From positions 248,001-312,000 of the forward strand of contig NZ_FMVM01000002.1 in assembly GCF_900102085.1 (NCBI RefSeq): a stretch of 64,000 bases of DNA, given 5' to 3'. The position numbers were made by a program, and so were the translations under genes. The first letter of the stretch is position 1; each line of letters begins with the position of its first letter. The notes beneath the pieces are model-generated. The model searched no databases. It was not told the DNA's origin and was given only the letters and a program-made list of their open reading frames with translations. Source of the stretch: Paenibacillus polysaccharolyticus. GTDB lineage: Bacteria; Bacillota; Bacilli; Paenibacillales; Paenibacillaceae. Below are positions 36,378 through 45,423 of the stretch, piece after piece.

Positions 36378-36678
36378 AGAGCAGTAGCCCGGCTATGACC
36401 TAATGGTTGTAGAAATGAAAACACCTGCCTCAGCATGTATTCATGTTTTCTCGACATTCCTAGAGAGCAATAATGCGAACCACGCAGACCGCCAATTGGC
36501 GGTCTTTTATCTGTTTTCTAAACTGTTGTCTGTTTTTTGATCGTTTTCTGATCATTTTTCTAACCTTTTAAGGGGATTTCATGCATGCAGTCCGAATAAA
36601 GTACAAGATAGAATGTATCTGTCCCTGAATTTTTTGGGTGATGGCTCGTGTATAAATAACCAACTTTGGAGGACTTCC
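36378..36678 (+). other. intergenic region between GH30 and yesN-type genes
   Basis: It contains the operon terminator (36486-36509) and T-rich repeats GTTTTTTGATC (36532-36542) and GTTTTCTGATC (36543-36553) in tandem, with a weaker third copy. A TATAAA-like box lies at 36651-36656. GGAGG (36667-36671) serves the regulator gene. The tandem repeat may bind a regulator, but its low complexity makes this weak. Confidence 0.4.
36486..36509 (+). terminator. rho-independent terminator
   Basis: AGACCGCC-AATT-GGCGGTCT, a perfect 8-bp stem with TTTT after it, ending the ABC/GH30 operon. Confidence 0.88.
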
Positions 36679-38307
36679 ATGTATAAACTGATGATTGTGG
36701 AGGACGAATTGCTAATGCGCGTGGGCATTCGTTCCATGCTGAACTGGGAAGAATATGGTTTTTGTATAACAGGTGAGGCTAGTAATGGAAAAGAAGCACT
36801 GGAGCTTGCGCTTGAAAAGGTACCTGACTTGATCATTACAGACATCCGAATGCCCGTAATGGACGGATTAGCGTTAATCAAACAGTTATCCCCATCGTTA
36901 AAAAACTGTAAATTCGTCATTCTGAGCAATTTTGATGAATTAGATTACGTGAAAAATGCTTTAAAGTTCGGTGCCACCGATTACTTGATTAAAAGCGAAA
37001 TTAATGAGCAATCGCTCATCGAGCTTTTGACGAATATACGGGAGAAGTTGCAAAGTGAACAGCATCCATTAAATGCCTTACCCTACGTATTCCCCGAGTA
37101 TTCCAAGAGTATTCGTTATTTGAAGGATAGCTTTTTCCAAGATATTGTAAGCGGATTCACCCATGAGAAAGAATTGCTTACCAAAGCCAAAGAACTCCAT
37201 TTTCGTATCCAATCAGACCAGTTAGTGGTCATCAAATTCATCGTTAATCATTATGAGAAGGTCAAACGCAAATACATTGAAAAAGGGGAAAAGCTGCTCC
37301 GTTTCTCGATACTCAACATTATGGAAGAGGTTATTCCATCCCGGTGGGCAAAGGAGATTTTTGTGGAAAGCTCGTCTGAATACTGGGTAGTGGTTAATGT
37401 CCGATCTGACACGGAAGCACATGCTAACCTGAACAAGCTGATTCGTAAAGTACTCACTTCCCTTAAGGATTTTATGAACCTGTCACTTACAGCGGGAGTA
37501 AGTTCGATTAGTTTCGGCTTTGTGTCGCTGCGGAAGGCTTGTCAGGAGGCAGAATTTGCGCTTAAGGAGCGTTTTTTTACGGGTGAAAGCCAGATCCTGT
37601 ATGTTGAGGATATACGTGAAACCCCCAGTAGGGAAGACGTTGAACATCTGCTGAGTCCTCAGCAGGAGCAACAATTCATGAAAATTTGTATGAGCAAAAA
37701 TAAGGAGAAAGCCCGGCAATTTCTTGAAGAAATCTACATTGACCTGAAGACCGTAAGGGCAGGCGAGAACAGTATCCGCAAGCAATACCTTACGTTGCTC
37801 GAAACAATGCAGGCCCATTTGCTGAACAGCACATCACGAAGCAAGCTTTCCATGACGGAGAAATCCCCCTATGAGATTGTCCTGAACGGGGAACATTGGC
37901 AGGATATCCATGAGAATGTGCTGACTTATATCACGGAGACATTTAACGCTAGCTCCCAGGTCACACACGAGCTCAAATACACGGACCTCGCAATAGACAT
38001 CATCAACAGTTATTATGCAGAGGATCTTTCATTGCAAAGTGTAGCTAGCCAGATTAACGTGAATCCGTCCTATTTAAGCCGTTTGTTCAAGCAGGAGAAG
38101 AAGGAAAATTTCATCTCTTATCTGACCCGGGTTCGGATTGATCATGCGAAGGCTTTTCTCCTCAGCAAAGAGCTGAGAATATATGAAATTGCCGATAAAG
38201 TCGGGTATCACAACTACACGTATTTCAGTAAGATTTTCAAAAAGAACACAGGGCTTACGCCAGAGGAATATCGGGAACAGCAGCATGTGCATGCCATTCG
38301 GAAATAG
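36679..38307 (+). CDS. YesN-type response regulator with AraC DNA-binding domain
   Basis: A 542-aa regulator. The receiver domain (1-120) has E8/D9, phospho-acceptor D55 (I-I-T-D-I-R-M-P) and a Lys at L-I-K-S. A long middle region (about 130-420) is typical of YesN-like proteins. The AraC-type double HTH (about 440-540) contains L-S-L-Q-S-V-A-S-Q-I-N-V-N-P-S-Y-L-S-R-L-F-K and I-A-D-K-V-G-Y-H-N-Y-T-Y-F-S-K-I-F-K. The frame opens at 36613, but GGAGG fixes ATG 36679. The kinase gene follows after 11 nt. The convergent ABC genes at 40118-43587 are the expected target. Confidence 0.93.
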   Translation: MYKLMIVEDELLMRVGIRSMLNWEEYGFCITGEASNGKEALELALEKVPDLIITDIRMPVMDGLALIKQLSPSLKNCKFVILSNFDELDYVKNALKFGATDYLIKSEINEQSLIELLTNIREKLQSEQHPLNALPYVFPEYSKSIRYLKDSFFQDIVSGFTHEKELLTKAKELHFRIQSDQLVVIKFIVNHYEKVKRKYIEKGEKLLRFSILNIMEEVIPSRWAKEIFVESSSEYWVVVNVRSDTEAHANLNKLIRKVLTSLKDFMNLSLTAGVSSISFGFVSLRKACQEAEFALKERFFTGESQILYVEDIRETPSREDVEHLLSPQQEQQFMKICMSKNKEKARQFLEEIYIDLKTVRAGENSIRKQYLTLLETMQAHLLNSTSRSKLSMTEKSPYEIVLNGEHWQDIHENVLTYITETFNASSQVTHELKYTDLAIDIINSYYAEDLSLQSVASQINVNPSYLSRLFKQEKKENFISYLTRVRIDHAKAFLLSKELRIYEIADKVGYHNYTYFSKIFKKNTGLTPEEYREQQHVHAIRK

Positions 38308-38318
38308 AGGTGTGATCG

Positions 38319-40073
38319 ATGAAATATAAGCGGCCTTTTCAGATTAAATACAAGATTATGGTGATCTGTATGATCGTCATCATCTTTCCTGTCGTTGTGA
38401 TGACTATTAATTCGTACTACTCTTCCGAAAGGTTATTATCACAGAATTACAATACACTGCTTAATGATTTGACCAAACAGACGAACATTCGCATTGACGA
38501 GTTTTTGAAAGAAATCGAAAAGATCACGCTGCTCGCCAGTAATGGACTCAGTGACAGTTTATCTGCTACCCATGAAGGCAGCTTTCCGATCCAGGATTTT
38601 CTGCGTGTAAGTAATGAAGAAAACGAAATCTCGGCATATAACATACTAATGAATTACATCATGATGAAGGATCGTGTATTTTCCATTTATCTCTACAATA
38701 TGAACGGAGGACAAGACCTGTTTGTAAGTCCACATCAACCGATTGACAAGGCCTTCAATGTGAGAAATGAGCTGTGGTTCAAGAAGTTTATGCATGAGGA
38801 CGAGCGTACGATCACGTTAACAACCCGGGTTGACAAGCAACTCGAAAACAAAGTGCTGGCCGTGTCCCATGCACGAAAAATTCATGATGTCACGAACGGC
38901 AAATTGCTTGGCGTGATGGTGGTTAGCATCGATATTAAATTTATCGAAATCGTCAATCGTAACTTGCAGGAAGGACTTCGATCCAGATTCATGATCATTG
39001 ATGAGGACGAAAAGATCGTTTACAACGTCAACGACCAGTTAATTGGCACCTTGTTTCGGGATAACGTTCGTCCATCCGAAGCAACCAACGTCGTGGTAAA
39101 GAGTCCGCTTAGTCAGCAGAAATGGACTACATATGTCTATATGCCGCTGGAAGAGCTAACTGCCGATGGTAGAATACTAGGTAAAAACCTCGTAACGCTA
39201 GCGATCGTCATGTCACTTTTCGCTGCGGTGATCTCCATTTTCCTGTCTCACGTCATTACACGTCCCATCAAAAAGCTGTTAAACAATATACGTCTTGTCG
39301 AAAAGGGGCAATTTGAGCAGGTGCAGGATATTCGCTCCCGTGATGAGATTGGTCATTTATCCACCAGATTCAACCGAATGTCCCATGAATTGAAACGAAT
39401 GGTGGAACGCATGCAGCAGGAAGAGGTCGAGAAGGCCGCTGCCGAGATGCGGGCACTGCATGATCAGATTAACCCGCACTTTCTGTATAATACTTTAGGT
39501 TCCGTGAAATGGATCGCTTCCATGCAACAGGCCGACAAAATTGTAGATATGACCGATGCACTGATCTCTATGCTCCGATATGCCACCAAGTCTGATGGAA
39601 GTCTCGTTATGATTCGTGAAGAATTAACTCACATTGCACATTACGTGACTATCCAAAATGTTCGATATTATGGCAGTATTCAGATGAAATATGAGATTGA
39701 TGAGAACCTGCTACAATATGCAATGCCTAAAATGATCCTGCAGCCCATCGTCGAGAACGCGTTCTTTCACGGTCTGGCCGAGATCGAAGAGGATGGCGTA
39801 ATTACGATTCGAATAGGATCTCAGGAGGAAGACATCTGCATTGAAGTTTGTGATAATGGAACCGGCATGGATCAGAGTATGGTACGAGGCTTGATGGAGG
39901 AAAAGCATGAAACAGGAAATGGAGGCCGGGGGATAGGCCTCTATAATGTACAACGGCGTATTCAACTTCACTTCGGTGAGCCGTATGGGATACAGGTGAA
40001 AAGTGAGGTCGGCAAAGGAACAACGTTTGCAATTCTGCTTCCAGCGATCTCCTGTTTATCGGAAAACAAGTGA
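38319..40073 (+). CDS. YesM-type sensor histidine kinase
   Basis: A 584-aa membrane kinase. TM1 (about 12-32) and TM2 (about 290-312) bracket a roughly 255-residue extracellular sensor of the Cache type. HAMP follows, then the His_kinase domain of the LytS/YesM class with D-Q-I-N-P-H-F-L-Y-N-T-L, and HATPase_c with D-N-G-T-G-M and G-G-R-G-I-G-L-Y-N-V-Q-R-R. It should phosphorylate the preceding YesN-type regulator in response to a sugar or a sugar-loaded binding protein. The stop lies about 45 nt from the end of the convergent ABC gene. Confidence 0.93.
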   Translation: MKYKRPFQIKYKIMVICMIVIIFPVVVMTINSYYSSERLLSQNYNTLLNDLTKQTNIRIDEFLKEIEKITLLASNGLSDSLSATHEGSFPIQDFLRVSNEENEISAYNILMNYIMMKDRVFSIYLYNMNGGQDLFVSPHQPIDKAFNVRNELWFKKFMHEDERTITLTTRVDKQLENKVLAVSHARKIHDVTNGKLLGVMVVSIDIKFIEIVNRNLQEGLRSRFMIIDEDEKIVYNVNDQLIGTLFRDNVRPSEATNVVVKSPLSQQKWTTYVYMPLEELTADGRILGKNLVTLAIVMSLFAAVISIFLSHVITRPIKKLLNNIRLVEKGQFEQVQDIRSRDEIGHLSTRFNRMSHELKRMVERMQQEEVEKAAAEMRALHDQINPHFLYNTLGSVKWIASMQQADKIVDMTDALISMLRYATKSDGSLVMIREELTHIAHYVTIQNVRYYGSIQMKYEIDENLLQYAMPKMILQPIVENAFFHGLAEIEEDGVITIRIGSQEEDICIEVCDNGTGMDQSMVRGLMEEKHETGNGGRGIGLYNVQRRIQLHFGEPYGIQVKSEVGKGTTFAILLPAISCLSENK

Positions 40074-40117
40074 ATGTGTCTTAGACAGTCGCATGTGAAG
40101 TCGCTTTTGCTGTCACT

Positions 40118-41008
40118 TTAGCCTTTAACACTGCCCAGTACCAGTCCTTTGGTAAAATACTTTTGCAAGAACGGATAGATCAGCAGAATCGGTATCGCAC
40201 CGAGGAACATCTGCGCGGCTCGCCCTGTCCGGGCATTCATCATGGATAACAGTTGCGTGTAATCCGATCCGGATTTCAGCATCATCTGCTCAAAGCTTTG
40301 AAGCAGCGTCTGCAAATAGCTCTGTAACGGATAGTTGGCGGGATTGTTCATATAGATAATGCCGTCAAACCAAGAGTTCCAGTGACCCACAATGCTGAAC
40401 AATCCAACCGTCGCGAGCGCAGGTTTGAGAAGCGGCAGCATAATGCGGATCAACACTTGCAGAGGGCCTGCGCCGTCAATGATAGCCGATTCTTCGATCT
40501 CTTCAGGAAGTCCACGAATAAAGTTCATCAGAATAATCATGCTGAACACGGGGAGCGCTCCTGGCAGAATCAGAGACCAGATGGAATCAATCAGTCCCAT
40601 TTTCACCACAACCAGATACGTCGGGATTAAACCGCCGCTAAACAGCATCGTTACGATAAAAAATCCCATGTAGACGTTGCGCCCCATCACCTTCTGTTTG
40701 GTTTTGGATAAAGGGTAGGCTGTGAGCACAATTAACACCAGATTCACAAGTGTACCCAGAACCGTTCGCTGGATGGCAACCCATAGCGAGGAATAAAACG
40801 CGCCACCCGAAAGAGCAAACTCATAAGCTTTGGTTGTGAACTCGACAGGCCAGAAGGTAACACTACCAGCCGATACCGCTGAACTGCTACTGAAGGACAC
40901 AGCGAGTAAATTCACAAATGGCAACACACAGAGTAGCGAGATGGTCAGCAGGATAGTGTAATTTATAATAAGAAACACGCGTCTGCTTATACTTTTATCA
41001 TAGATCAT
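40118..41008 (-). CDS. sugar ABC permease, LplC/YtcP type
   Basis: A 296-aa membrane subunit with six TM helices. It has the EAA loop E-E-S-A-I-I-D-G-A-G-P-L-Q-V-L-I-R-I-M-L-P-L and the C-terminal Q-K-Y-F-T-K-G-L-V-L-G-S-V-K-G. It is the last of three genes on the minus strand (binding protein, LplB-type, LplC-type). It is a paralogue of the permease at 32421, but with its own local regulator pair (YesMN) rather than the LacI protein. Confidence 0.92.
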   Translation of the reverse strand: MIYDKSISRRVFLIINYTILLTISLLCVLPFVNLLAVSFSSSSAVSAGSVTFWPVEFTTKAYEFALSGGAFYSSLWVAIQRTVLGTLVNLVLIVLTAYPLSKTKQKVMGRNVYMGFFIVTMLFSGGLIPTYLVVVKMGLIDSIWSLILPGALPVFSMIILMNFIRGLPEEIEESAIIDGAGPLQVLIRIMLPLLKPALATVGLFSIVGHWNSWFDGIIYMNNPANYPLQSYLQTLLQSFEQMMLKSGSDYTQLLSMMNARTGRAAQMFLGAIPILLIYPFLQKYFTKGLVLGSVKG

Positions 41009-41023
41009 GCGAATATGCCCTCC

Positions 41024-41914
41024 TTAGAAGATACGGTAACCCGCCACGCGGTAAGCTAGAATGTAAGAGACAGCGACTAGAATGCAGGAGATCACGGATT
41101 TGAATAATCCAACGGCGGTCGCAATGGAATATTGGGCTTGCTGTATCCCCAGACGATAGACATAAGTATCGATAATATCACCGGTCTGATAAACGACAGG
41201 AGAGTAGAGGTTGTAAATCTGGTCGAAACCGGCATTCAACACGTTTCCAAGAGAAAGCACAGACATCAGAACAATCGTTGGCATGAGTAGGGGCAGGGTG
41301 ATATAGAGTGTTTGCTTCCAACGCTTGGCTCCATCGATCACTGCGGCTTCGTATAGTCCGGGGTCAATGCTGGTTAAAGCCGCCAGATAAACGACCGTTC
41401 CAAAACCGAAACCCTTCCATATGTCACTCACGATCATTGTCCATGGGAAGATGGAAGGGGTACCGAGAAAAGAGATCGGCTTGACGCCGAACAAACTCAG
41501 AAACGTATTCACGATGCCATTCGCACTTAGAACATCCAGCATGATACCCGCCATAATGACCCAAGACAAGAAATTCGGTATATACACGAGGGTCTGAAAG
41601 GTGCGTTTGATCCCGTTGTGCAAGACTTCGTTCAGCAGCAGTGCGAAAACAACCGGCACCACAATGCCGCCAAGCATTTTGAATATGGACATGTAGAGGG
41701 TGTTCCAGATCGTTCTCACAAAGTTAGGCTGATTGAATACATGCGTGAAATTGTCCCATCCAACCCACGGTGAGTTAAAGCCGAGACCGGGGTTATATTT
41801 TTGAAACGCAATAATGAGTCCATAGAACGGGATGTAGCTAAAAATAAATACCAGCACAACGCTGGGGATCAACATGAGGTGGTAAGGACTTTGCTGCTTC
41901 CATTTTTTCAGCAT
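41024..41914 (-). CDS. sugar ABC permease, LplB/YteP type
   Basis: A 296-aa membrane subunit. It starts with W-K-Q-Q-S-P-Y-H-L-M-L-I-P-S-V-V-L-V-F-I-F and Y-I-P-F-Y-G-L-I-I-A-F-Q-K-Y. The EAA loop is E-A-A-V-I-D-G-A-K-R-W-K-Q-T-L-Y-I-T-L-P-L. The stop is 15 nt before the next permease ATG. It is separated from the binding-protein gene by a hairpin with T-run, so it is probably expressed at a lower level than the lipoprotein. Confidence 0.92.
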   Translation of the reverse strand: MLKKWKQQSPYHLMLIPSVVLVFIFSYIPFYGLIIAFQKYNPGLGFNSPWVGWDNFTHVFNQPNFVRTIWNTLYMSIFKMLGGIVVPVVFALLLNEVLHNGIKRTFQTLVYIPNFLSWVIMAGIMLDVLSANGIVNTFLSLFGVKPISFLGTPSIFPWTMIVSDIWKGFGFGTVVYLAALTSIDPGLYEAAVIDGAKRWKQTLYITLPLLMPTIVLMSVLSLGNVLNAGFDQIYNLYSPVVYQTGDIIDTYVYRLGIQQAQYSIATAVGLFKSVISCILVAVSYILAYRVAGYRIF

Positions 41915-41937
41915 GGCTTTTCCTCCGTTCAGTTATC

Positions 41938-41970
41938 AAAAAGAGGGGATGAGAACGGGCTCACCCCCTC
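41938..41970 (-). terminator. intercistronic terminator-like hairpin
   Basis: On the minus strand GAGGGGGTGAG pairs with CTCATCCCCTC (one G-T pair), 6-nt loop, then TTTTT. It lies between the binding-protein and first permease genes and probably lets only part of transcription through. Confidence 0.75.
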
Positions 41971-41991
41971 CGGCTTCACACCGCAAATGCT

Positions 41992-43587
41992 TTATTTCCC
42001 GTAGGCTTCGTTGACTGCTTCAATGGCATTATCTCCACCAGCTGCTCGCCAGTTCTGTACGACCACGTCAAAATAATCGATGCTTTCACTGCCCATAATG
42101 ATTTTGGTAAATCCTTCGGTCAGAATGTCATCCAGCGTTGTGCCGTAACTGGAGAGAGCTTCCGGCGTAACACCCCATAGCGCGGTTTTGATATAGTTGT
42201 TGCTATCAAGCACTTTTTTGGCCAGACCATACGCATTTTTCGGAGCACCCTGTTGCAAATAATCGCCAGTTGCTCCCGGTGTCGCATTTTTAATAAACTC
42301 CACGCTATTATTGTATTTCTGCCACATTCCTGAAGTCGTAAGTCCGCTTGTATCCTTCGTTTCAAGAGCTTTGGACACAGCCTCAAACTGCTCATAGTCC
42401 GAATTCGGATTAAGTACACGGAACGCACCAACCACGTGGGCAATATCATTATCGAGCAGGGCAGACAGTGTCTCCGGTGTTTCCTTGCCGTTACCTTCAT
42501 CTACGATGTAGGCATAATCATTCAGGATTTCGATCACCGCTTGCGGATTGGCGGCATCTTTTTTCATAACAATGTAGTTGTTGTTGGCAAAAAAGATCGA
42601 CTGTTTTGCTTCCTTACCGTCCACGGTTGGAATGAGATACGGATAAAAGATCGCATCTTTGCCCAGATTGGCAATCGTATCTACGCCCGGATTATACCCC
42701 CACCACTGATAGTAAGGCTGAATGCCTACTTTACCAGCAACGATGTCGGCATTCATCGCGTTGAAATCTTTAATTGCAAATTCGGGATCAATAATGCCTA
42801 ATTTAAACCACTCCGCCCACTCGGCAAGCGCGTTTTTCATCTCAGGTTGAATGGAGCCATAGGTGAGTTTTCCCGAATTATCTTCAATCCACATGTCGGG
42901 ATGTGCATTCCATGCAATGGCAAGCAGGTTGAGGTAGTCCAGGGATTGATCCACAGCAATGCCGTATCCGCCGTGTTTCTCCATAAATTTGAGTGCCATA
43001 TTTTTGATATCTTCAACGGATTTCGGATCTTGCAGTTTAAGTTCTTCTTTCCAGTCGTTCCGGATCCAGATAAAGTCGGGCTGTTCAATTAACCCCCAGT
43101 GCATCTGCGGTATACCGTAGAGCTTGCCGTCTTTTTTGCCTGATTCGTAGCTGTCTGCATCCGCTTTCATATACCCTTTCAGACGTTCCGAGGCATGCTG
43201 TTCAAAGGCTTCTGTCAAATCCATGACCATATCGGCTTCAACCAACTGGCGTAGCTGAGAAGGGTTCACTCGAAAAACGTCAGGTAGTTCATTGGAAGAG
43301 ATGGCGAGATTGAGTTTTGTTTCATATTCATCACTGACCCAGTCCGTCTTGACGTTAATGTTTAACTTCTCTTTATACCGGCGAGTCCAGACATTATTGG
43401 TGATATCATCGCCCTTTGGATATTTCGCTGAACTATACTCCGATGTGACCGTATGAATGGTGACTGCACCTGTGCCGTCATCGTCCGCATCGGTCTGTGT
43501 TTTACCTTTTCCCGTGTCACTACAAGCTGTGATCAGCAGAGTAGACATACTCACTGACATGATTAGAAGCTTCATCTTTTGGTTCAT
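41992..43587 (-). CDS. ABC extracellular solute-binding lipoprotein
   Basis: A 531-aa receptor of the LplA/YtcQ type. Signal peptide with lipobox L-I-T-A-C (Cys 22), then an Asp/Gly-rich linker. The mature part begins W-T-R-R-Y-K-E-K-L-N-I-N-V-K-T-D-W-V and has the usual S-S-N-E-L-P-D-V-F-R-V-N segment. It is first in the minus-strand ABC operon and likely delivers an oligosaccharide to the permeases downstream. The YesMN pair faces it. A 20-bp tandem repeat 170 bp upstream may be the activator site. Confidence 0.92.
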   Translation of the reverse strand: MNQKMKLLIMSVSMSTLLITACSDTGKGKTQTDADDDGTGAVTIHTVTSEYSSAKYPKGDDITNNVWTRRYKEKLNINVKTDWVSDEYETKLNLAISSNELPDVFRVNPSQLRQLVEADMVMDLTEAFEQHASERLKGYMKADADSYESGKKDGKLYGIPQMHWGLIEQPDFIWIRNDWKEELKLQDPKSVEDIKNMALKFMEKHGGYGIAVDQSLDYLNLLAIAWNAHPDMWIEDNSGKLTYGSIQPEMKNALAEWAEWFKLGIIDPEFAIKDFNAMNADIVAGKVGIQPYYQWWGYNPGVDTIANLGKDAIFYPYLIPTVDGKEAKQSIFFANNNYIVMKKDAANPQAVIEILNDYAYIVDEGNGKETPETLSALLDNDIAHVVGAFRVLNPNSDYEQFEAVSKALETKDTSGLTTSGMWQKYNNSVEFIKNATPGATGDYLQQGAPKNAYGLAKKVLDSNNYIKTALWGVTPEALSSYGTTLDDILTEGFTKIIMGSESIDYFDVVVQNWRAAGGDNAIEAVNEAYGK

Positions 43588-43909
43588 TCACGTTCCCCCT
43601 CAAGTTCAAGTCATATTTAGGAAAGTTGTACTTGAAGATATTGTAATGGAGAATAAGAGGAGGGGATATAAACGTTATTGACCAGAATCTGTATGATTTT
43701 TTACTTTAGAGGAAGATTGAGAGAGCGAATGGGATGAAAAGTGTGTACGGATCTTGCACTTATTTGAACTGTGTTGCACTTTTTTGACCTGTTCGAACCA
43801 AAGAAGATCGTGAGAATTATCGGAAGTATACATATTTTTTCAGCTTAGTTGTGGCTATTCGTTGCGCTGCGGTGTCTAATTCGTTGTAAATCAAGAGGAG
43901 GTTCACACC
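43588..43909. other. divergent spacer between binding-protein and sigma-factor genes
   Basis: A 322-bp spacer. It holds the 20-bp tandem repeat (43754-43793) and RBSs at both ends (GGGGGA for the minus gene, GAGGAGG for the plus gene). No clear ECF-type GGAAC/CGT promoter was recognised, so autoregulation of the sigma factor is undecided. Confidence 0.5.
43754..43793. repeat. 20-bp tandem direct repeat, candidate AraC-type operator
   Basis: TTGCACTTATTTGAACTGTG is followed at once by TTGCACTTTTTTGACCTGTT, 17 of 20 positions identical. AraC-type activators bind direct repeats about two helical turns apart, so the YesN-type regulator is a candidate binder. Confidence 0.55.
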
Positions 43910-45145
43910 ATGTCAGGAGCTCATGACACAGATTTCACACCTGTTTATCCGGATGAACAGGATAGCAATACCCGATTTGAACACATCTATGCATTATATC
44001 GTGACCGCATCCGTAGTTACTTTTTGCTGAAAATAAATGCCATGGTTGCAGACGACCTTACACAACAGGTGTTTATGAAAGTCTCGGAGAACATGCATCG
44101 CTTTAGAGGGAGTGCGCATATTTTCACATGGATCTTCAAGATTGCTCAGAATACGTTAAAAAACGAATATCGCAGATTGTCACGTCAGAATGAAACACCG
44201 CTTGATTTTACACAGTTAGAATCCCAATCCATCACTCTTGAATTTACAAAGTATGTTGACTTTCGAATTGACATTGGCGCGGCACTACAAACACTGGATG
44301 AGAAAAATCAGGAGATTATTGCGTTACGTTTTTTCGCAGATTGTACACTACCCGAGATTGCGAGTATTGTTGGCATGCGTGAGAGCGCAGTGAAGAACCG
44401 ATTATATCGCGCTCTTGGAAAGCTGAAGCATGAATTAAATGAATGGGGGAACATGGCCATCATGTCGATTGAACAATTGATTTCTATCGAAAATAAAGGA
44501 AGTTCAGAACATTCGGTTAATCGTCTGAAAAAAGCAAATCATGATCTCTTCACGCAACTAAGTGGAAATGTCGAACGACTGGCGACCAAATACAATTACC
44601 AGCCCAAACGTAAAGTCATCATTGAAATGTATCCAGATCTGCCAACGTTTCATCGGGCTGTAGGTGAAGTGGATGCGCCTAACTGGTTCACGGGTACGTA
44701 TGAAGAAAATATTCTTAAGATCGTATCACCACTTAATCCCGGACCGGAACATACCTACGAGTCTATTATCAAAGGTACGGTTCACCTGTTCTCCATGTGG
44801 CTGATTGAGGAGATTAATCCGCTGGCCCCCAAATGGATTAGACAAGGAATTGGCGGATACGAGGCTAAACTTATGACGCCCTATTTTCTTGAAAATTCGA
44901 CGAAAGAGGCCATTCGCACGAATTCTATTCCTACTTTTGCTCAATTAGACGATGATACATGGGATTTCGAAACCAAGAAAGGATTTCAATTCTCGTATAT
45001 GTTTGTCGAGTTTGTCATAGAGAAGTACGGTTTAGAAGCTATGAATCAATTGATCCGTCAGCCGCAGGATCTCAAAGGCATTTTAGGCTGCTCAGAGACT
45101 GAATTTCGTCAGAAACTGGTTAACTATCTGAATCAATTATTTTAA
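43910..45145 (+). CDS. ECF sigma factor fused to degenerate peptidase_MA-like domain
   Basis: A 411-aa protein. Residues about 20-185 are a sigma-70 ECF factor: region 2 (F-E-H-I-Y-A-L-Y-R-D-R-I ... A-D-D-L-T-Q-Q-V-F-M-K-V) and region 4 (R-F-F-A-D-C-T-L-P-E-I-A-S-I-V-G-M-R-E-S-A-V-K-N-R-L). Residues about 215-411 look like a gluzincin/peptidase_MA domain of surface-associated type. Where HExxH is expected it reads H292-L-F-S-M, and the downstream E-G-x-x-E-Y element reads Q312-G-I-G-G-Y-E. The general base, second His and third metal ligand are thus lost, and the domain is probably a sensor or regulatory fold. GAGGAGG precedes ATG 43910. No anti-sigma gene is adjacent; the C-terminal domain may take that role (inference). 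Confidence 0.85.
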   Translation: MSGAHDTDFTPVYPDEQDSNTRFEHIYALYRDRIRSYFLLKINAMVADDLTQQVFMKVSENMHRFRGSAHIFTWIFKIAQNTLKNEYRRLSRQNETPLDFTQLESQSITLEFTKYVDFRIDIGAALQTLDEKNQEIIALRFFADCTLPEIASIVGMRESAVKNRLYRALGKLKHELNEWGNMAIMSIEQLISIENKGSSEHSVNRLKKANHDLFTQLSGNVERLATKYNYQPKRKVIIEMYPDLPTFHRAVGEVDAPNWFTGTYEENILKIVSPLNPGPEHTYESIIKGTVHLFSMWLIEEINPLAPKWIRQGIGGYEAKLMTPYFLENSTKEAIRTNSIPTFAQLDDDTWDFETKKGFQFSYMFVEFVIEKYGLEAMNQLIRQPQDLKGILGCSETEFRQKLVNYLNQLF

Positions 45146-45190
45146 GAACTCACACGAAACGAACGACAGTTTAACGGTTAATAAGCTCAG

Positions 45191-45251
45191 ACACCTTCAG
45201 CAACATGTAGTCCTGTTCATTATGGGATATCATGACTGGAGGTGTTTTTTT
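45191..45251 (+). terminator. rho-independent terminator
   Basis: ACACCTTCAG (45191-45200) pairs with CTGGAGGTGT (45236-45245) around an inner partly paired loop, followed by a T-run. It ends the sigma-factor gene. Confidence 0.8.
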
Positions 45252-45310
45252 ACATTTAAATAAGGTAGAAGGAAGAATGAAGAAGGTTTGAAAGAAAGTT
45301 TATAGCGTTC

Positions 45311-45365
45311 GTTCATGTTCCGTTCATATCGCATTCATTCTAGGGACATCGAAGTTAAGTACACT
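45311..45365 (+). promoter_or_regulatory. activator-type promoter with three GTTCAT-like boxes
   Basis: GTTCAT at 45311 and 45322 and ATTCAT at 45333, each 11 bp apart, with -10-like TACACT at 45360-45365. The first box to -10 distance is 49 bp, exactly as before the hydrolase at 24750. Confidence 0.6.
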
Positions 45366-45423
45366 TGACTTGGAGTAAAACAAGACCCACCCGAGAAGGA
45401 AACATGACATAAAGGAGCTGAAG

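Noticed and set aside
36532-36564. T-rich 11-bp repeats as a firm operator
   Set aside because: Low complexity and no -10 at a fitting distance; only mentioned in the spacer description.
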